This document shows, one piece after another, positions 1 to 9,010 of a DNA stretch of 64,000 nucleotides (position 1 is the first letter of the stretch; each line of letters begins with the position of its first letter). The position numbers were made by a program, and so were the translations under genes. Source of the stretch: an uncultured Pelagibacteraceae bacterium (GTDB lineage Bacteria; Pseudomonadota; Alphaproteobacteria; Pelagibacterales; Pelagibacteraceae); assembly GCA_902618855.1 (NCBI GenBank), contig CACNCD010000006.1:1-64000 (forward strand), read 5' to 3'. The notes below the pieces were generated by a model. That model was not told where the DNA came from. It saw only the letters and a list, made by a program, of their open reading frames with translations, and did no database searches.

Positions 1-798
1 ATTGTTAACTTTGGAATAAGATTAAACCCAAATACCGATGCAAAAACACTTAGTAAAATATCAACAGGCAAAAAAGAGGATAAGTTTGGTGTATCAGAGA
101 AAGTTTTTTTGGAATTAGTAAAATATGCAGAAAAGTCAAAATATATAAATCTTAAATGTCTTAGCGTTCACATTGGTAGCCAGATTCTAAATCATCGACC
201 CTACGAAAAAATGCTAAAGGTAGTCGATAGGATAATTAAAAAATCAAATTATAAATTTGATTTTATAGATTTAGGTGGAGGAATGGGAATTCCTTATTAT
301 AAAAAATCAAAAACTCTAAATTATAAAAAATATGTTTTTGCAATTAAAAAAATTTTAAAGAATTATAAATCAAAAATTATTTTTGAACCAGGAAGATCAA
401 TAATTGGAAATACGGGAGTTCTTATTTCAAAAGTTATATATGTAAAATCAAGTTCTAAAAAAAGTTTTATAATTTTAGATGCAGCAATGAATGATTTAAT
501 GCGTCCAGCATTATATGGCGCTGAACATGAGATTATTCCAGAAAAGAAAACTAATCAATTTGCAGGTAAAACCTACGAATTTGTCGGACCAATTTGTGAA
601 AGTACAGATAAATTTATGACATCTAAAAAATTTCAAAAATTGAGTGAAAAAGATTTAGTAATTATTTCTGACGTTGGGGCCTATGGAATGTCTTTAAGTT
701 CTAATTACAATATAAGATTAAAGCCTCCAGAAATCTTAGTTAAAGGATATAAAACAAATATAATTAAAAAAAGACAGAAGTTAAAAGATCTAATTTAA
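1..798 (+). CDS. lysA: Diaminopimelate decarboxylase, 3' part (5' end outside window)
   Basis: PLP-dependent decarboxylase that converts meso-diaminopimelate to lysine, the last step of lysine synthesis. The reading frame is open from base 1 and begins inside the alanine-racemase-like barrel: the family motif RLNPNTDAKTLSKISTG followed by KFG is readable before the first internal TTG at 109. Further on come the GSQ motif (HIGSQI), the glycine-rich phosphate loop DLGGGMG, EPGRSIIGNTG, and the C-terminal CESTDKF and GAYGMSLSSNYN segments typical of LysA. The N-terminal part with the PLP lysine lies left of the window. The stop is 12 bases before plsC, so the two are probably cotranscribed. Identity is secure; only completeness is unknown. 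Confidence 0.95.
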   Translation: MVNFGIRLNPNTDAKTLSKISTGKKEDKFGVSEKVFLELVKYAEKSKYINLKCLSVHIGSQILNHRPYEKMLKVVDRIIKKSNYKFDFIDLGGGMGIPYYKKSKTLNYKKYVFAIKKILKNYKSKIIFEPGRSIIGNTGVLISKVIYVKSSSKKSFIILDAAMNDLMRPALYGAEHEIIPEKKTNQFAGKTYEFVGPICESTDKFMTSKKFQKLSEKDLVIISDVGAYGMSLSSNYNIRLKPPEILVKGYKTNIIKKRQKLKDLI

Positions 799-810
799 CT
801 TTTGAGTGTA

Positions 811-1512
811 ATGATAAGAAATTTTTTATTTTCAATTTTTTTTTATTTTGGAATTATATTGATTTCGATAATATTTTTACCTTCCTTTTTTCTTCCTCAA
901 AAAGTTGTTTTAGTTGGTGGTAAATTAATGGGCTTTTGGGCTGGGCTATGTTTAAAAACTTTTTTATCTACCAAAATAGTAATAAAAGGAAAAGAGAATA
1001 TAATTTGTAATGAAAAATTTCTTATAGCCTCCTCACATCAATCAATGTTTGAAACTTTTTTTTTACAAACAATTTTTAATTCTCCTATTTTTATTTTAAA
1101 AAAAGAACTATTGAAAATTCCTATATTTGGTTGGTATTTGATAAAAATTGGATCAATATCAATTGATCGTGGAAAAACTACAAAAGAAAATCTAAATTTT
1201 TTTGATAAAATTTCTGAATCAGTAAATAAATCGGACAGACCAATTATAATTTTTCCACAAGGTACAAGATTAAATCCAAAAGATAGATCTGATTTCAAAA
1301 AAGGAGCCAGTCGTATATACGATGAGCTTAAAATAAAGTGTCAACCTGTTGCAATAAATTCAGGTTATACATGGCCAAAAAGAGGGATGCTTGAACCCAA
1401 TAAATCTTTAACAATTTCTATTTTAAAACCAATTGAACCTGGATTTAAAAAAGAAGAATTTTTACAAAAATTACAGATCGAAATTTATAATGAACTAGAT
1501 AATTTGAATTAA
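811..1512 (+). CDS. plsC: 1-acyl-sn-glycerol-3-phosphate acyltransferase
   Basis: Membrane-bound acyltransferase that makes phosphatidic acid from lysophosphatidic acid in phospholipid synthesis. A hydrophobic N-terminal segment (about residues 5-30) is followed by the acyltransferase block: HQSMFE near residue 76 is the HX4D/E catalytic motif in the HQSxxE form common in this branch, and FPQGTRLNP near residue 148 is the EGTR-type substrate motif with Q in place of E. I took the ATG at 811; a TTG at 802 in the same frame would add three residues. It follows lysA closely, and its tail overlaps the tail of the convergent dnaN by 4 bases. Length (233 residues) is normal. Confidence 0.88.
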   Translation: MIRNFLFSIFFYFGIILISIIFLPSFFLPQKVVLVGGKLMGFWAGLCLKTFLSTKIVIKGKENIICNEKFLIASSHQSMFETFFLQTIFNSPIFILKKELLKIPIFGWYLIKIGSISIDRGKTTKENLNFFDKISESVNKSDRPIIIFPQGTRLNPKDRSDFKKGASRIYDELKIKCQPVAINSGYTWPKRGMLEPNKSLTISILKPIEPGFKKEEFLQKLQIEIYNELDNLN

Positions 1513-2621
1513 CCTTTCATTGGCATAACTACGTAAATACTATCAAAATCTGATGGATCTTTAATTAGAGCAGGTGAACCAGTATCGTTGAAAAAAATCT
1601 CTATTTTTTCTCCGTCTAGTTGTGAAGCAACATCAATTAAGTATCTTGAATTAAAACTTATATCTAAATCATGATCAAACTTAACATTTAAACTTTCTTT
1701 GCCATCTCCACTAGTAGTATTATTAACAGATAAATTAAGAGTATCTTTGACCAAATTAAATTTAACTCCATCTTTTTTATCTAAAGAGACAGATGCAACT
1801 CTATCTACTGAGTCCAAAAATATTTTCAAATCAACTTCAAGTTTTTTTTGGTTATTTTTTGGTATCACTTGAACATAATTTGGAAATTTTCCGTCAATTA
1901 ACTTTGAAATTAATATACTGTTATTAAGTTCAAATTTTATTTTAGATTTAATATTGGAAATCTTAACTTCTCCTTCATAATCCTCTAGCAATGAACACAG
2001 CTGAAAAATAGTTTTTTTTGGAAGAATAATTGGTTCAAAATTCACTTTTTCTGGAAGTCTAAACTTTGATATTGACATCCTGTGACTGTCAGTTGCAGCA
2101 GCAGTCAAAAAAACTTTGTCCTCTATTTGTGTTTGATGTATAAAAATTCCACTCAAATAATGTCTAGTTTCATCATTAGATACTGAAAATTTACACTTGT
2201 TTAATAATTTTAGAAGCTGCTTAGATTTAATACTAAACTCGTTTTGGTTAAAATTTTCATCGGTTACTGGAAACTCTGAAGGTCCAATACAATTAAGATT
2301 AAAAATAGATTTTTCTGATTCTAAATGTAATCTATTCTCATTACTTAATGATAAATTAATCTTTTTTCCAGAAGAGAACTTTCTGACAATGTCATACATT
2401 ATTGATGCTGTAGTTGTTGTTTTGCCATCTTCAATAATTTCAACATTATCGATTTGATGAATAAATATTAAATCTAAATCGGTAGCTGTAATTTTAAGCT
2501 TAGAATCGCCGGTTTCAATTAAAATATTGGATAAAATTGGTAATGTGCTTCTTTTTTCTATTACTCCCTGACAATAATTTAAAGATTTTTGTAAGTCCTG
2601 CTGATTAACATTAAATTTCAT
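1509..2621 (-). CDS. dnaN: DNA polymerase III sliding clamp (beta subunit)
   Basis: Ring-shaped processivity factor that holds DNA polymerase III on DNA. The protein begins MKFNVNQQDLQKSL and carries the three repeated clamp domains, with motifs such as STLPILSNILIE and ATDLDL in domain 1 and the conserved C-terminus YVVMPMKG. The frame is open to 2669, but the added residues do not look like a DnaN start, so I chose the ATG at 2621, giving 370 residues, the usual size. That start lies inside the last codons of dnaA (11-base overlap), which implies translational coupling in a dnaA-dnaN operon. The 3' end overlaps plsC by 4 bases. Confidence 0.96.
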   Translation of the reverse strand: MKFNVNQQDLQKSLNYCQGVIEKRSTLPILSNILIETGDSKLKITATDLDLIFIHQIDNVEIIEDGKTTTTASIMYDIVRKFSSGKKINLSLSNENRLHLESEKSIFNLNCIGPSEFPVTDENFNQNEFSIKSKQLLKLLNKCKFSVSNDETRHYLSGIFIHQTQIEDKVFLTAAATDSHRMSISKFRLPEKVNFEPIILPKKTIFQLCSLLEDYEGEVKISNIKSKIKFELNNSILISKLIDGKFPNYVQVIPKNNQKKLEVDLKIFLDSVDRVASVSLDKKDGVKFNLVKDTLNLSVNNTTSGDGKESLNVKFDHDLDISFNSRYLIDVASQLDGEKIEIFFNDTGSPALIKDPSDFDSIYVVMPMKG

Positions 2622-4017
2622 TATTTTTATTGTATAGAATTTTGTTTTTAAGAGTATCAATATTCGCACTAAGTTCTAAATCATTTTTTTTTAATTTTTC
2701 AATAGTTTTAACTGAATGTATTATTGTTGTGTGATCTCTATTTGAAAACTCTCTTCCTATTTCAGGTAATGATTTCGAAGTAAGAATTTTTGTTAAATAA
2801 ATTGCAGTTTGTCTTGGCCTAACAAGATACCTTGATCTTCTTGAAGATAGCATCTCATTTTTGCTTATCTTAAAAAACTTACATACTAACGACTGTATCA
2901 AATCTATTGTTACATTATTTTCAGATAAATTTAATAAGTCTTTTAATATGATTTTTACCTCTGACAAACTAGGTTCTTTATTATAGATTCTTGAAAATGA
3001 AACAACTCTATTAATAGCTCCAACAATTTCTCTTATACTAGTTTTTATTTCAGAACTTATAAAGTTTTTTACCTCTTCTGATATTTTAATTCCATTTAAA
3101 TTTAATAAAGCTAATTCTTGTATCTTATTTTCTACGATCTTGTATCTCAAATCAAAATCAGGTTTTTGAATATCAATAACTAGACCACCAGAAAATCTTG
3201 ATTTTATCCTTTCTTGAATTCTTGATAATTTATTTGGGGCCCTATCAGCAGAGACAATGACTTGGGAGCCTTTTTCAATAAGCGCATTAAATGTATGAAA
3301 GAATTCCTCTTGCATAGACTCTTTGCCATTCATGAATTGAATATCATCTATAATCAAAACATCAGTATTTCTAAAATAATCTTTAAATTTAACCATTTCA
3401 TTTGATTTTATAGATTTAACAAACTGATACATAAATCGCTCAGCAGAAATAAACATTATTTTATTATTTTTTTTTAAATCTAAACCAATTGCATTTAATA
3501 AATGAGTTTTACCCATTCCTACGCCTCCATAAACGTAAAGTGGATTATAATGGGCCAAACTCTGAGTAACTTTCTTTGATGCCTCAAAAGCTAATTTATT
3601 ACTTTGACCAATCACAAAGTTCTCAAAAGTTTTATTTTGATCAATTCTGTTGTACTGTAAAAAACTGTCTTTTATAAATGATATATTTTCTTTTTTTTTT
3701 GATGAGTCATTTGAATCATCACTATTGTCATCACTTATTTCATGAATTTTCAACTCAATCCTAGTTATATTTTTATTTAATTCTCGTATTATTTTTAATA
3801 TTTGATCTAAGTATCTAGATGTGATCCAATCTCTAATGAACCTTGTTGATACCGATAACAAGACATAATTTTTGAATTCTTCAACAAAATTTAGTTTTCT
3901 TAGCCAGCTCTCATAAATATCGTTTCCAAAACTTGTCTTCATACGAGATTGAACTTCATCCCAATTAATCTTTTGCTGTGAAATACTTGTAGGATTTTTC
4001 GATAAATTATTTTTCAT
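2611..4017 (-). CDS. dnaA: Chromosomal replication initiator DnaA
   Basis: AAA+ ATPase that binds DnaA boxes and opens the replication origin. Order of domains: N-terminal domain I (about 15-90), a short acidic Asp/Ser-rich linker near 95-110 (YNRID starts domain III), Walker A GGVGMGKTH near 164-172, Walker B VLIIDDIQFM, and the C-terminal helix-turn-helix with the DnaA signature RPRQTAIYLTK and RDHTTIIHS. Length is 468 residues, typical of the class. The ATG at 4017 has no clear Shine-Dalgarno sequence upstream. It lies 301 bases downstream of rpsT, an alphaproteobacterial neighbour, and directly upstream of dnaN. Confidence 0.98.
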   Translation of the reverse strand: MKNNLSKNPTSISQQKINWDEVQSRMKTSFGNDIYESWLRKLNFVEEFKNYVLLSVSTRFIRDWITSRYLDQILKIIRELNKNITRIELKIHEISDDNSDDSNDSSKKKENISFIKDSFLQYNRIDQNKTFENFVIGQSNKLAFEASKKVTQSLAHYNPLYVYGGVGMGKTHLLNAIGLDLKKNNKIMFISAERFMYQFVKSIKSNEMVKFKDYFRNTDVLIIDDIQFMNGKESMQEEFFHTFNALIEKGSQVIVSADRAPNKLSRIQERIKSRFSGGLVIDIQKPDFDLRYKIVENKIQELALLNLNGIKISEEVKNFISSEIKTSIREIVGAINRVVSFSRIYNKEPSLSEVKIILKDLLNLSENNVTIDLIQSLVCKFFKISKNEMLSSRRSRYLVRPRQTAIYLTKILTSKSLPEIGREFSNRDHTTIIHSVKTIEKLKKNDLELSANIDTLKNKILYNKNNEI

Positions 4018-4318
4018 GAATTTTTTTTATGAATAGTCTGAGTTAAGGGTAAAAGAAAGAATATGCAATAAAATATTTGAAAATATAAAAATAAAATAAA
4101 ATCTAGAAGTGAATATAAATTTGTCTCAACCTATTGATGTAAATAAAAAAAATTTAAAATAAAATCTGGAGTGGAAAATAAAAAAAATTTTTTTAAAATC
4201 AAACTTAAAAAACTTGACATCAACATGTTGTAATATTTCAAAAAAAAAAATTTATATTTAGTATAATTACCTTAAGTTGAATACTTTAATTTAATTTAAC
4301 AACTGTAAGTAGTTAGAT
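4018..4318. promoter_or_regulatory. 301-base noncoding region between rpsT and dnaA
   Basis: This is the longest gene-free stretch in the window and must hold the dnaA promoter. It is extremely AT-rich, with long A tracts, a perfect 10-base palindrome CAACATGTTG (4221-4230) and two imperfect direct repeats (listed separately). By eye I found no good match to the DnaA box TTATNCACA on either strand, no CtrA-type TTAA-N7-TTAA pair and no tRNA-like fold. It could be a dnaA control region or a degenerate origin element; the sequence alone does not decide. Confidence 0.5.
4092..4174. repeat. Pair of imperfect direct repeats upstream of dnaA
   Basis: TAAAATAAAATCTAGAAGTG at 4092-4111 and TAAAATAAAATCTGGAGTGG at 4155-4174. 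The first 13 bases are identical and the repeats are 63 bases apart, about six helical turns. In such AT-rich DNA the A/T part may be chance; the shared TCT(A/G)GA(A)GTG tail is the more informative part. Confidence 0.45.
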
Positions 4319-4579
4319 TTAAAGAGCTGAGATCTTTTTTGTTATTCTAGAAACGTTTCTAGAAGCGGTTTGTCTCTTAATAATGCCTGTCTTGGCTACC
4401 TTCATTAATTCAGAATTCAACTTGGGTAAGAATTTTAAAGCGTCACTTTTTTTTTTAGAATCAATCAAAAGGTTCATTTTCTTTATTGCATTCCTAAATT
4501 TGCTTTTACGTGCTTTATTTACTGCAGTTTGACGTGAAATTCTTCTAATTCTTTTAATAGCGGATTTAGTATTAGCCAT
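4319..4579 (-). CDS. rpsT: 30S ribosomal protein S20
   Basis: Primary 16S rRNA-binding protein of the small ribosomal subunit. The 86-residue, strongly basic protein starts MANTKSAIKRIRRISRQT, the classic S20 N-terminus, and ends with the conserved helical region ending in KKISAL. Normal length. It is followed by the dnaA control region, and a plausible promoter lies directly upstream (4589-4617), so close that the mRNA may be nearly leaderless. rpsT next to dnaA is a common alphaproteobacterial arrangement. Confidence 0.97.
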   Translation of the reverse strand: MANTKSAIKRIRRISRQTAVNKARKSKFRNAIKKMNLLIDSKKKSDALKFLPKLNSELMKVAKTGIIKRQTASRNVSRITKKISAL

Positions 4580-4588
4580 ACGCGCTGT

Positions 4589-4617
4589 GGTATATCCAAA
4601 GAATTATATATGGTCAA
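4589..4617 (-). promoter_or_regulatory. Putative sigma-70-type promoter of rpsT
   Basis: Read on the minus strand: TTGACC (4617-4612), a 17-base spacer, TATACC (4594-4589), then a GC-rich discriminator ACAGCGCG before the ATG. A start about 7 bases past the -10 would fall at roughly 4582, only 3 bases ahead of the start codon. GC-rich discriminators after the -10 are a mark of stringently controlled ribosomal promoters. Inferred by eye only. Confidence 0.5.
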
Positions 4618-4629
4618 TAAAATAATTGT

Positions 4630-5493
4630 TTATTTTTGGCAAACATTACAGAAATAAGTTGATCTATTGGTAATAAATTTTTTTTTTATAATTCCATTAC
4701 AAGTTTTTCGACGACAATTTGAATTTTCTCTTTGATAAACTCTGAACTCATCTTGAAATTTACCCTCATTGCCCAAAGTATTTTTAAAATCCCTAATAGT
4801 TGAGCCACCTTTTTTTATAGCTTTATTAAGCACATATTTAGAGAAGTAAATTATTTTTTTACATTTTTGCAATGATAAATTTTTTGCTTTTTTTAAAGGT
4901 TTTATTTTGCAAAGATATAATATTTCACTAGAGTAGATATTGCCTATTCCTGAAACAAAATTTTGATCTAGCAAAAAATTTTTAATATTTTTATTTTTAT
5001 TCTTAAAATAATTAAAAACATAATTACAATTAAAGGATTTACTAAATGGTTCGGGACCTAAATTTTTAAAGAAGCTTGATAATTCATTTTGAGATTTTAT
5101 AAATTTAAAAAAGCCAAATCTTCTCGGATCATTGTAAATCATGATTAAATTGCCAAAATGAATTTCAACATGGTTATGTTTTTTTGGTAATTTTTGAGAA
5201 CTATAAAAACTTGTATTTGTTTTAAAATTATTTTTATTTCGTTCAACCAAATGGATAGTTCCGGACATTCCTAAGTGTATTATACAGTAATTATTATCTT
5301 CTAAATACAAAATAATATATTTCGATAATCTACTAATTTTTTTAATTTCTTTATTAATTAGACTCTTTTCAAATTCAGGACTTATTTTGAACCTTAAATT
5401 TCTATTTCTTATTATTATTTTTTGAATTTTTTTATATTTGATCTTTTTATTTAGCGATTGTCTTACAATTTCTACTTCTGGTAATTCTGGCAT
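4630..5493 (-). CDS. mutM: Formamidopyrimidine-DNA glycosylase
   Basis: Base-excision repair enzyme that removes 8-oxoguanine and formamidopyrimidines and nicks the strand. It has the catalytic N-terminus MPELPEVE (Pro2 Schiff base, Glu3), the HLGMSG lysine-region motif, the helix-two-turn-helix part ending in GIGNIYSSEILY, and a complete C-terminal zinc finger with spacing C-x4-C-x16-C-x2-C (CRRKTC ... CNVC). 287 residues, slightly longer than usual. It starts 36 bases from the divergent ubiE; the mutM/ubiE/ubiB grouping next to rpsT-dnaA is conserved in alphaproteobacteria. Confidence 0.96.
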   Translation of the reverse strand: MPELPEVEIVRQSLNKKIKYKKIQKIIIRNRNLRFKISPEFEKSLINKEIKKISRLSKYIILYLEDNNYCIIHLGMSGTIHLVERNKNNFKTNTSFYSSQKLPKKHNHVEIHFGNLIMIYNDPRRFGFFKFIKSQNELSSFFKNLGPEPFSKSFNCNYVFNYFKNKNKNIKNFLLDQNFVSGIGNIYSSEILYLCKIKPLKKAKNLSLQKCKKIIYFSKYVLNKAIKKGGSTIRDFKNTLGNEGKFQDEFRVYQRENSNCRRKTCNGIIKKKFITNRSTYFCNVCQK

Positions 5494-5529
5494 TTCACAC
5501 TATATTATTAACATAAAAATTTGATTTAT

Positions 5530-6237
5530 ATGCAACAGTATCTTCAAAATAAAAAGGGACTAGTCAATAAAGTATTTGAAAAAGTCTTTGATAAATATGA
5601 TTTGATGAATGACTTAATGTCTCTAGGTGTTCATAGAATTTGGAAAAAAGATTTAATTTTATCGATGAATCCCTCAAAAGGTAAAAGAATGATAGATGTT
5701 GCCTGCGGGACTGGAGATATTGGCAAACTCTATCTAGATATTTTAAATACAGATGAAGAAATTTTTTGTGTTGATCCAAATAAAGGAATGATTGAAAATG
5801 GAAAAAAAAAATTAATTAATTATAAAAATATTAAATGGTTGTTAGGTTCAGCTGAAAATTTACCAGTTAAAAACGAGTTTTTTGATTATTATTCAATAAG
5901 TTTTGGATTACGTAATACAAAAGATTTAAATAAATCGCTCTCAGAAGCATATCGTGTTTTAAAACCAGGAGGACGTTTCTTGTGTTTGGAATTTGCAAAA
6001 ATTGAAAATGAAAATTTAAATTTCTTCTACAAAAATTATTCAAAAATCATTCCGGGAATAGGAAAAATTATAGTTGGCGATGATGAACCTTATAAATATC
6101 TTATAGAAAGTATACAAAAATTTGTAAATCAAGAACAGTTAGTCGATCTTATGAAAAAAAATGGTTTTGAAAATTGTAGTTATAGAAATTTATCTGGTGG
6201 TATAGTTGCAATACACTCAGGATGGAAAATAAAATGA
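5530..6237 (+). CDS. ubiE: Ubiquinone/menaquinone C-methyltransferase
   Basis: SAM-dependent methyltransferase that adds the ring C-methyl group during ubiquinone synthesis. Family motifs visible: VFDKYDLMNDLMSLGVHRIWK near the N-terminus, SAM-binding MIDVACGTGDIG, and the UbiE signature YSISFGLRN followed by EAYRVLKPGGRFLCLEF. I chose the ATG at 5530 (MQQYLQNKKG); a TTG at 5521 is possible. The stop codon overlaps the ubiB start in an ATGA arrangement, so the two are translationally coupled. Confidence 0.96.
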   Translation: MQQYLQNKKGLVNKVFEKVFDKYDLMNDLMSLGVHRIWKKDLILSMNPSKGKRMIDVACGTGDIGKLYLDILNTDEEIFCVDPNKGMIENGKKKLINYKNIKWLLGSAENLPVKNEFFDYYSISFGLRNTKDLNKSLSEAYRVLKPGGRFLCLEFAKIENENLNFFYKNYSKIIPGIGKIIVGDDEPYKYLIESIQKFVNQEQLVDLMKKNGFENCSYRNLSGGIVAIHSGWKIK

Positions 6238-7802
6238 TAAAAAGATTGATTATACTTTTTAAAATTGGAAGAAAGTTAGCGCAATCCGAAATTTTAGATA
6301 TTTTCTCTAAATTTCATAAAATTCCTAAGTCTATTAAAGTTTTATTTTATTTTTTATCTTTTTCGATAAAAAAAAGAAATGAGGTAAATTTTAATATTGA
6401 GGAAAAAGAAAGATTGTCAAATTCCTTACAATCAATGGGTACGACTTTTATCAAACTTGGACAGTTTTTAGCGACTCGACCAGATATCATAGGTGAAGAT
6501 TTATCAAAACAATTAGAAACCCTACAAGATAAACTTCCTCCTTTCTCTCTATCCGAGGCAAAAAATATAATTAGAAAAGATTTGGGAGATCAAATGTTTA
6601 ATTCAATAATTAATATGAGTGAACCAGTTGCGGCTGCATCTATCGCGCAAGTTCACAAGGCTCAAATAAATGATGATGGAGTAATTAAAGATGTTGCAAT
6701 AAAAATTTTACGTCCTGAAATTAAAAAAATCTTTAATGAAGAAATAGATGCGCTTATGCTCTTTGCCTATCTAATTGAGTCTGTTATTAAAAAAACCAAA
6801 AGACTTAGATTGGTTGAAGTGACTTTTCTTTTAAAAGAAATTACAAATCATGAAATGGATTTAAGATTTGAAGCTGCAGCTGCGAATGAATATGCGGAGA
6901 ATACTAAAAATGACGTGGGTTTTAAAGTTCCAAATATATATTGGAATTTCACAAGCGAAAATGTAATGACACTAGATTGGGTAGAGGGCAATTCAATACG
7001 AGAAACCGACATTTTACAAAAACAAAATATTGATACAAAGCAAATTGCAAAAGATATAATTCAACATTTTTTACGACACGCAGTGAGAGATGGTTTTTTT
7101 CATGCTGATATGCATCAAGGTAATATTTTTGTCGATAAAAGTGGTCAAATCGTACCTATAGATTTTGGAATAATGGGTAGACTAGATAAATTGAACAAAA
7201 GATTTTTAGCTGAAATTTTATATGGCTTTGTTCAGAGGGATTATAAAAAAGTTGCTGAGGTACATCTACTTGCAGGACTAGTTCCAAAAAATGTGCCAGT
7301 AGATGAGTTAGCACAAGCTCTTAGATCCATTGGTGAACCAATTTTTGGACAAACAGTTAAAGATATTTCTGGAGGAAAACTATTAAAACAACTATTTGAT
7401 GTAACTGAAAAATTTAATATGCAAACTCAGCCGCAACTTTTACTACTTCAAAAAACTATGGTAGTAGTAGAAGGTGTAGCTAGAAAACTTAATCCTAACA
7501 CAAATATTTGGGAAACCTCAAAACCAGTTTTAGAAAATTGGCTTCAAGAAACAAAAGATCCCATAAACTCATTAAATGATACTTTAAAAAATACAACAGA
7601 GGTATTAAAAAGACTCCCTGAATTTCCAGAAATTATGGATAAAGCAAATCAAGCATTAAGTTTTTTAGCTAGTGGACAAATTCCACAAAATTCTAATTCA
7701 TACAATGCTTTAAATGAAGCAAAGACAGAAATGATTGCTTTCAGAAACCAAACAGCTATTGGTTTATTATTACTTGTAATTATAGGTTTATTAGTATTTT
7801 AA
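6234..7802 (+). CDS. ubiB: UbiB/COQ8-type atypical kinase for ubiquinone biosynthesis
   Basis: ABC1/AarF/COQ8 family protein needed for ubiquinone synthesis, thought to act as an ATPase that supports the Ubi complex. Family features: the KxGQ-type motif FIKLGQFLATRPDIIG, the Ala-rich nucleotide loop AAASIAQVHKA, the catalytic-loop region FFHADMHQGNIF, the metal-binding DFG (IDFGIMGRL), and a hydrophobic C-terminal anchor. ATG at 6234 overlaps the ubiE stop by four bases; an in-frame ATG at 6222 inside ubiE is less likely. Length (522) is normal. Confidence 0.95.
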   Translation: MIKRLIILFKIGRKLAQSEILDIFSKFHKIPKSIKVLFYFLSFSIKKRNEVNFNIEEKERLSNSLQSMGTTFIKLGQFLATRPDIIGEDLSKQLETLQDKLPPFSLSEAKNIIRKDLGDQMFNSIINMSEPVAAASIAQVHKAQINDDGVIKDVAIKILRPEIKKIFNEEIDALMLFAYLIESVIKKTKRLRLVEVTFLLKEITNHEMDLRFEAAAANEYAENTKNDVGFKVPNIYWNFTSENVMTLDWVEGNSIRETDILQKQNIDTKQIAKDIIQHFLRHAVRDGFFHADMHQGNIFVDKSGQIVPIDFGIMGRLDKLNKRFLAEILYGFVQRDYKKVAEVHLLAGLVPKNVPVDELAQALRSIGEPIFGQTVKDISGGKLLKQLFDVTEKFNMQTQPQLLLLQKTMVVVEGVARKLNPNTNIWETSKPVLENWLQETKDPINSLNDTLKNTTEVLKRLPEFPEIMDKANQALSFLASGQIPQNSNSYNALNEAKTEMIAFRNQTAIGLLLLVIIGLLVF

Positions 7803-7810
7803 TTTGACTG

Positions 7811-9010
7811 ATGAATAGTTTTTTAAATAAAAAAATACTTTTGATAATTTGTGGTGGTATTTCTGCTTACAAAAGTTTGGAGTTAATAAGGTCTCTCAAA
7901 AAGAAAGGAGCACTGATAAAAACTATCTTAACTAAAAGTGCAAAAGAATTTGTAACCCCATTATCGATAAGCTCTCTATCACAAGAAAAAGTATATGATG
8001 ACTTATTTAGCTTAGAAAATGAAACTGAAATGGATCATATATCTTTATCTAGGTGGTCCGATGTTATAATTGTAGCTCCAATAACTGCTAATACGATCGC
8101 AAAATTAAGCTCAGGTTCCTCAGATGATTTAGCATCTACCGTTATACTTGCCTCTAACAAGGACATATTTTTAGTTCCAGCAATGAATGTAAGAATGTGG
8201 GAACATCCATCAACTAAGGAGAATGTGATTAAATTGAAAAAATATGGCTTCAATTTTATTGGACCCGAGATAGGAGATATGGCATGTGGAGAATTTGGAG
8301 AAGGTAAAATGTCCGAACCAAGAAAAATTGAGGAAAAAATTGAAATGTATTTTAAAAATTTTTCGAAAAATAAGAAATTTAAAGCTCTTGTTACTGCAGG
8401 CCCCACACATGAATATATAGATCCGGTTAGATTTATTTCAAATAAATCAAGTGGGAAACAAGGATACGCATTAGCAAAGTCGTTATCAAAAAAAGGTTTT
8501 GAAACTACCTTAATTTCTGGACCAACCAGTTTAAAAGTAGAAAATGATATAAATTTAATCAGAGTTGAAACTGCGGAAGAGATGTTTCATGCAACACAAA
8601 ATAGCCTACCTACCGATGTTGCTATATTTTCAGCTGCTGTAGGTGATTACAAGGTAAGAGAAATTTCTAAAGAAAAAATAAAGAAAGAAAGCAAATTTAA
8701 CCTAGAACTAGAAAAAAATGTAGATATCCTCAACTATATTTCTAATCATAATTCTTTAAGACCAAAGCTTGTTATTGGTTTTGCTGCAGAAACAAATAAC
8801 TTAGAAAACTATTCAAATAAAAAGCTTAATGAAAAGAATTGCGATTGGATAATTGCAAATGATGTATCTAATAAAAAAATTGGCTTTAATTCAGATTTTA
8901 ACGAAGTTTCAATTTTTTATAAAAACCATAAAAACGAAAAAATTTCATTTAAATCTAAATCTGAAATATCAGATGAAATAGTAGAAAAAATTATTAATCA
9001 TTTAAACTAA
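7811..9010 (+). CDS. coaBC: Bifunctional phosphopantothenoylcysteine decarboxylase/synthetase
   Basis: Two steps of coenzyme A synthesis in one protein: joining cysteine to 4'-phosphopantothenate, then decarboxylation. The N-terminal flavoprotein domain (about 1-180) has CGGISAYKS, the PAMNVRMW motif and a GDMACGEFGEGKM substrate flap with its active-site cysteine. The C-terminal synthetase domain (about 188-399) starts VTAGPTHEYIDPVRFISN and has SSGKQG. Standard length, 399 residues. It lies between ubiB and dut; its stop shares one base with the dut start (TAATG). Confidence 0.96.
   Translation: MNSFLNKKILLIICGGISAYKSLELIRSLKKKGALIKTILTKSAKEFVTPLSISSLSQEKVYDDLFSLENETEMDHISLSRWSDVIIVAPITANTIAKLSSGSSDDLASTVILASNKDIFLVPAMNVRMWEHPSTKENVIKLKKYGFNFIGPEIGDMACGEFGEGKMSEPRKIEEKIEMYFKNFSKNKKFKALVTAGPTHEYIDPVRFISNKSSGKQGYALAKSLSKKGFETTLISGPTSLKVENDINLIRVETAEEMFHATQNSLPTDVAIFSAAVGDYKVREISKEKIKKESKFNLELEKNVDILNYISNHNSLRPKLVIGFAAETNNLENYSNKKLNEKNCDWIIANDVSNKKIGFNSDFNEVSIFYKNHKNEKISFKSKSEISDEIVEKIINHLN

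Noticed and set aside
4214-4236. Plus-strand TTGACA followed by TAATAT upstream of rpsT
   Set aside because: Spacing is only 11 bases and it would transcribe antisense into rpsT; no gene lies on that strand.
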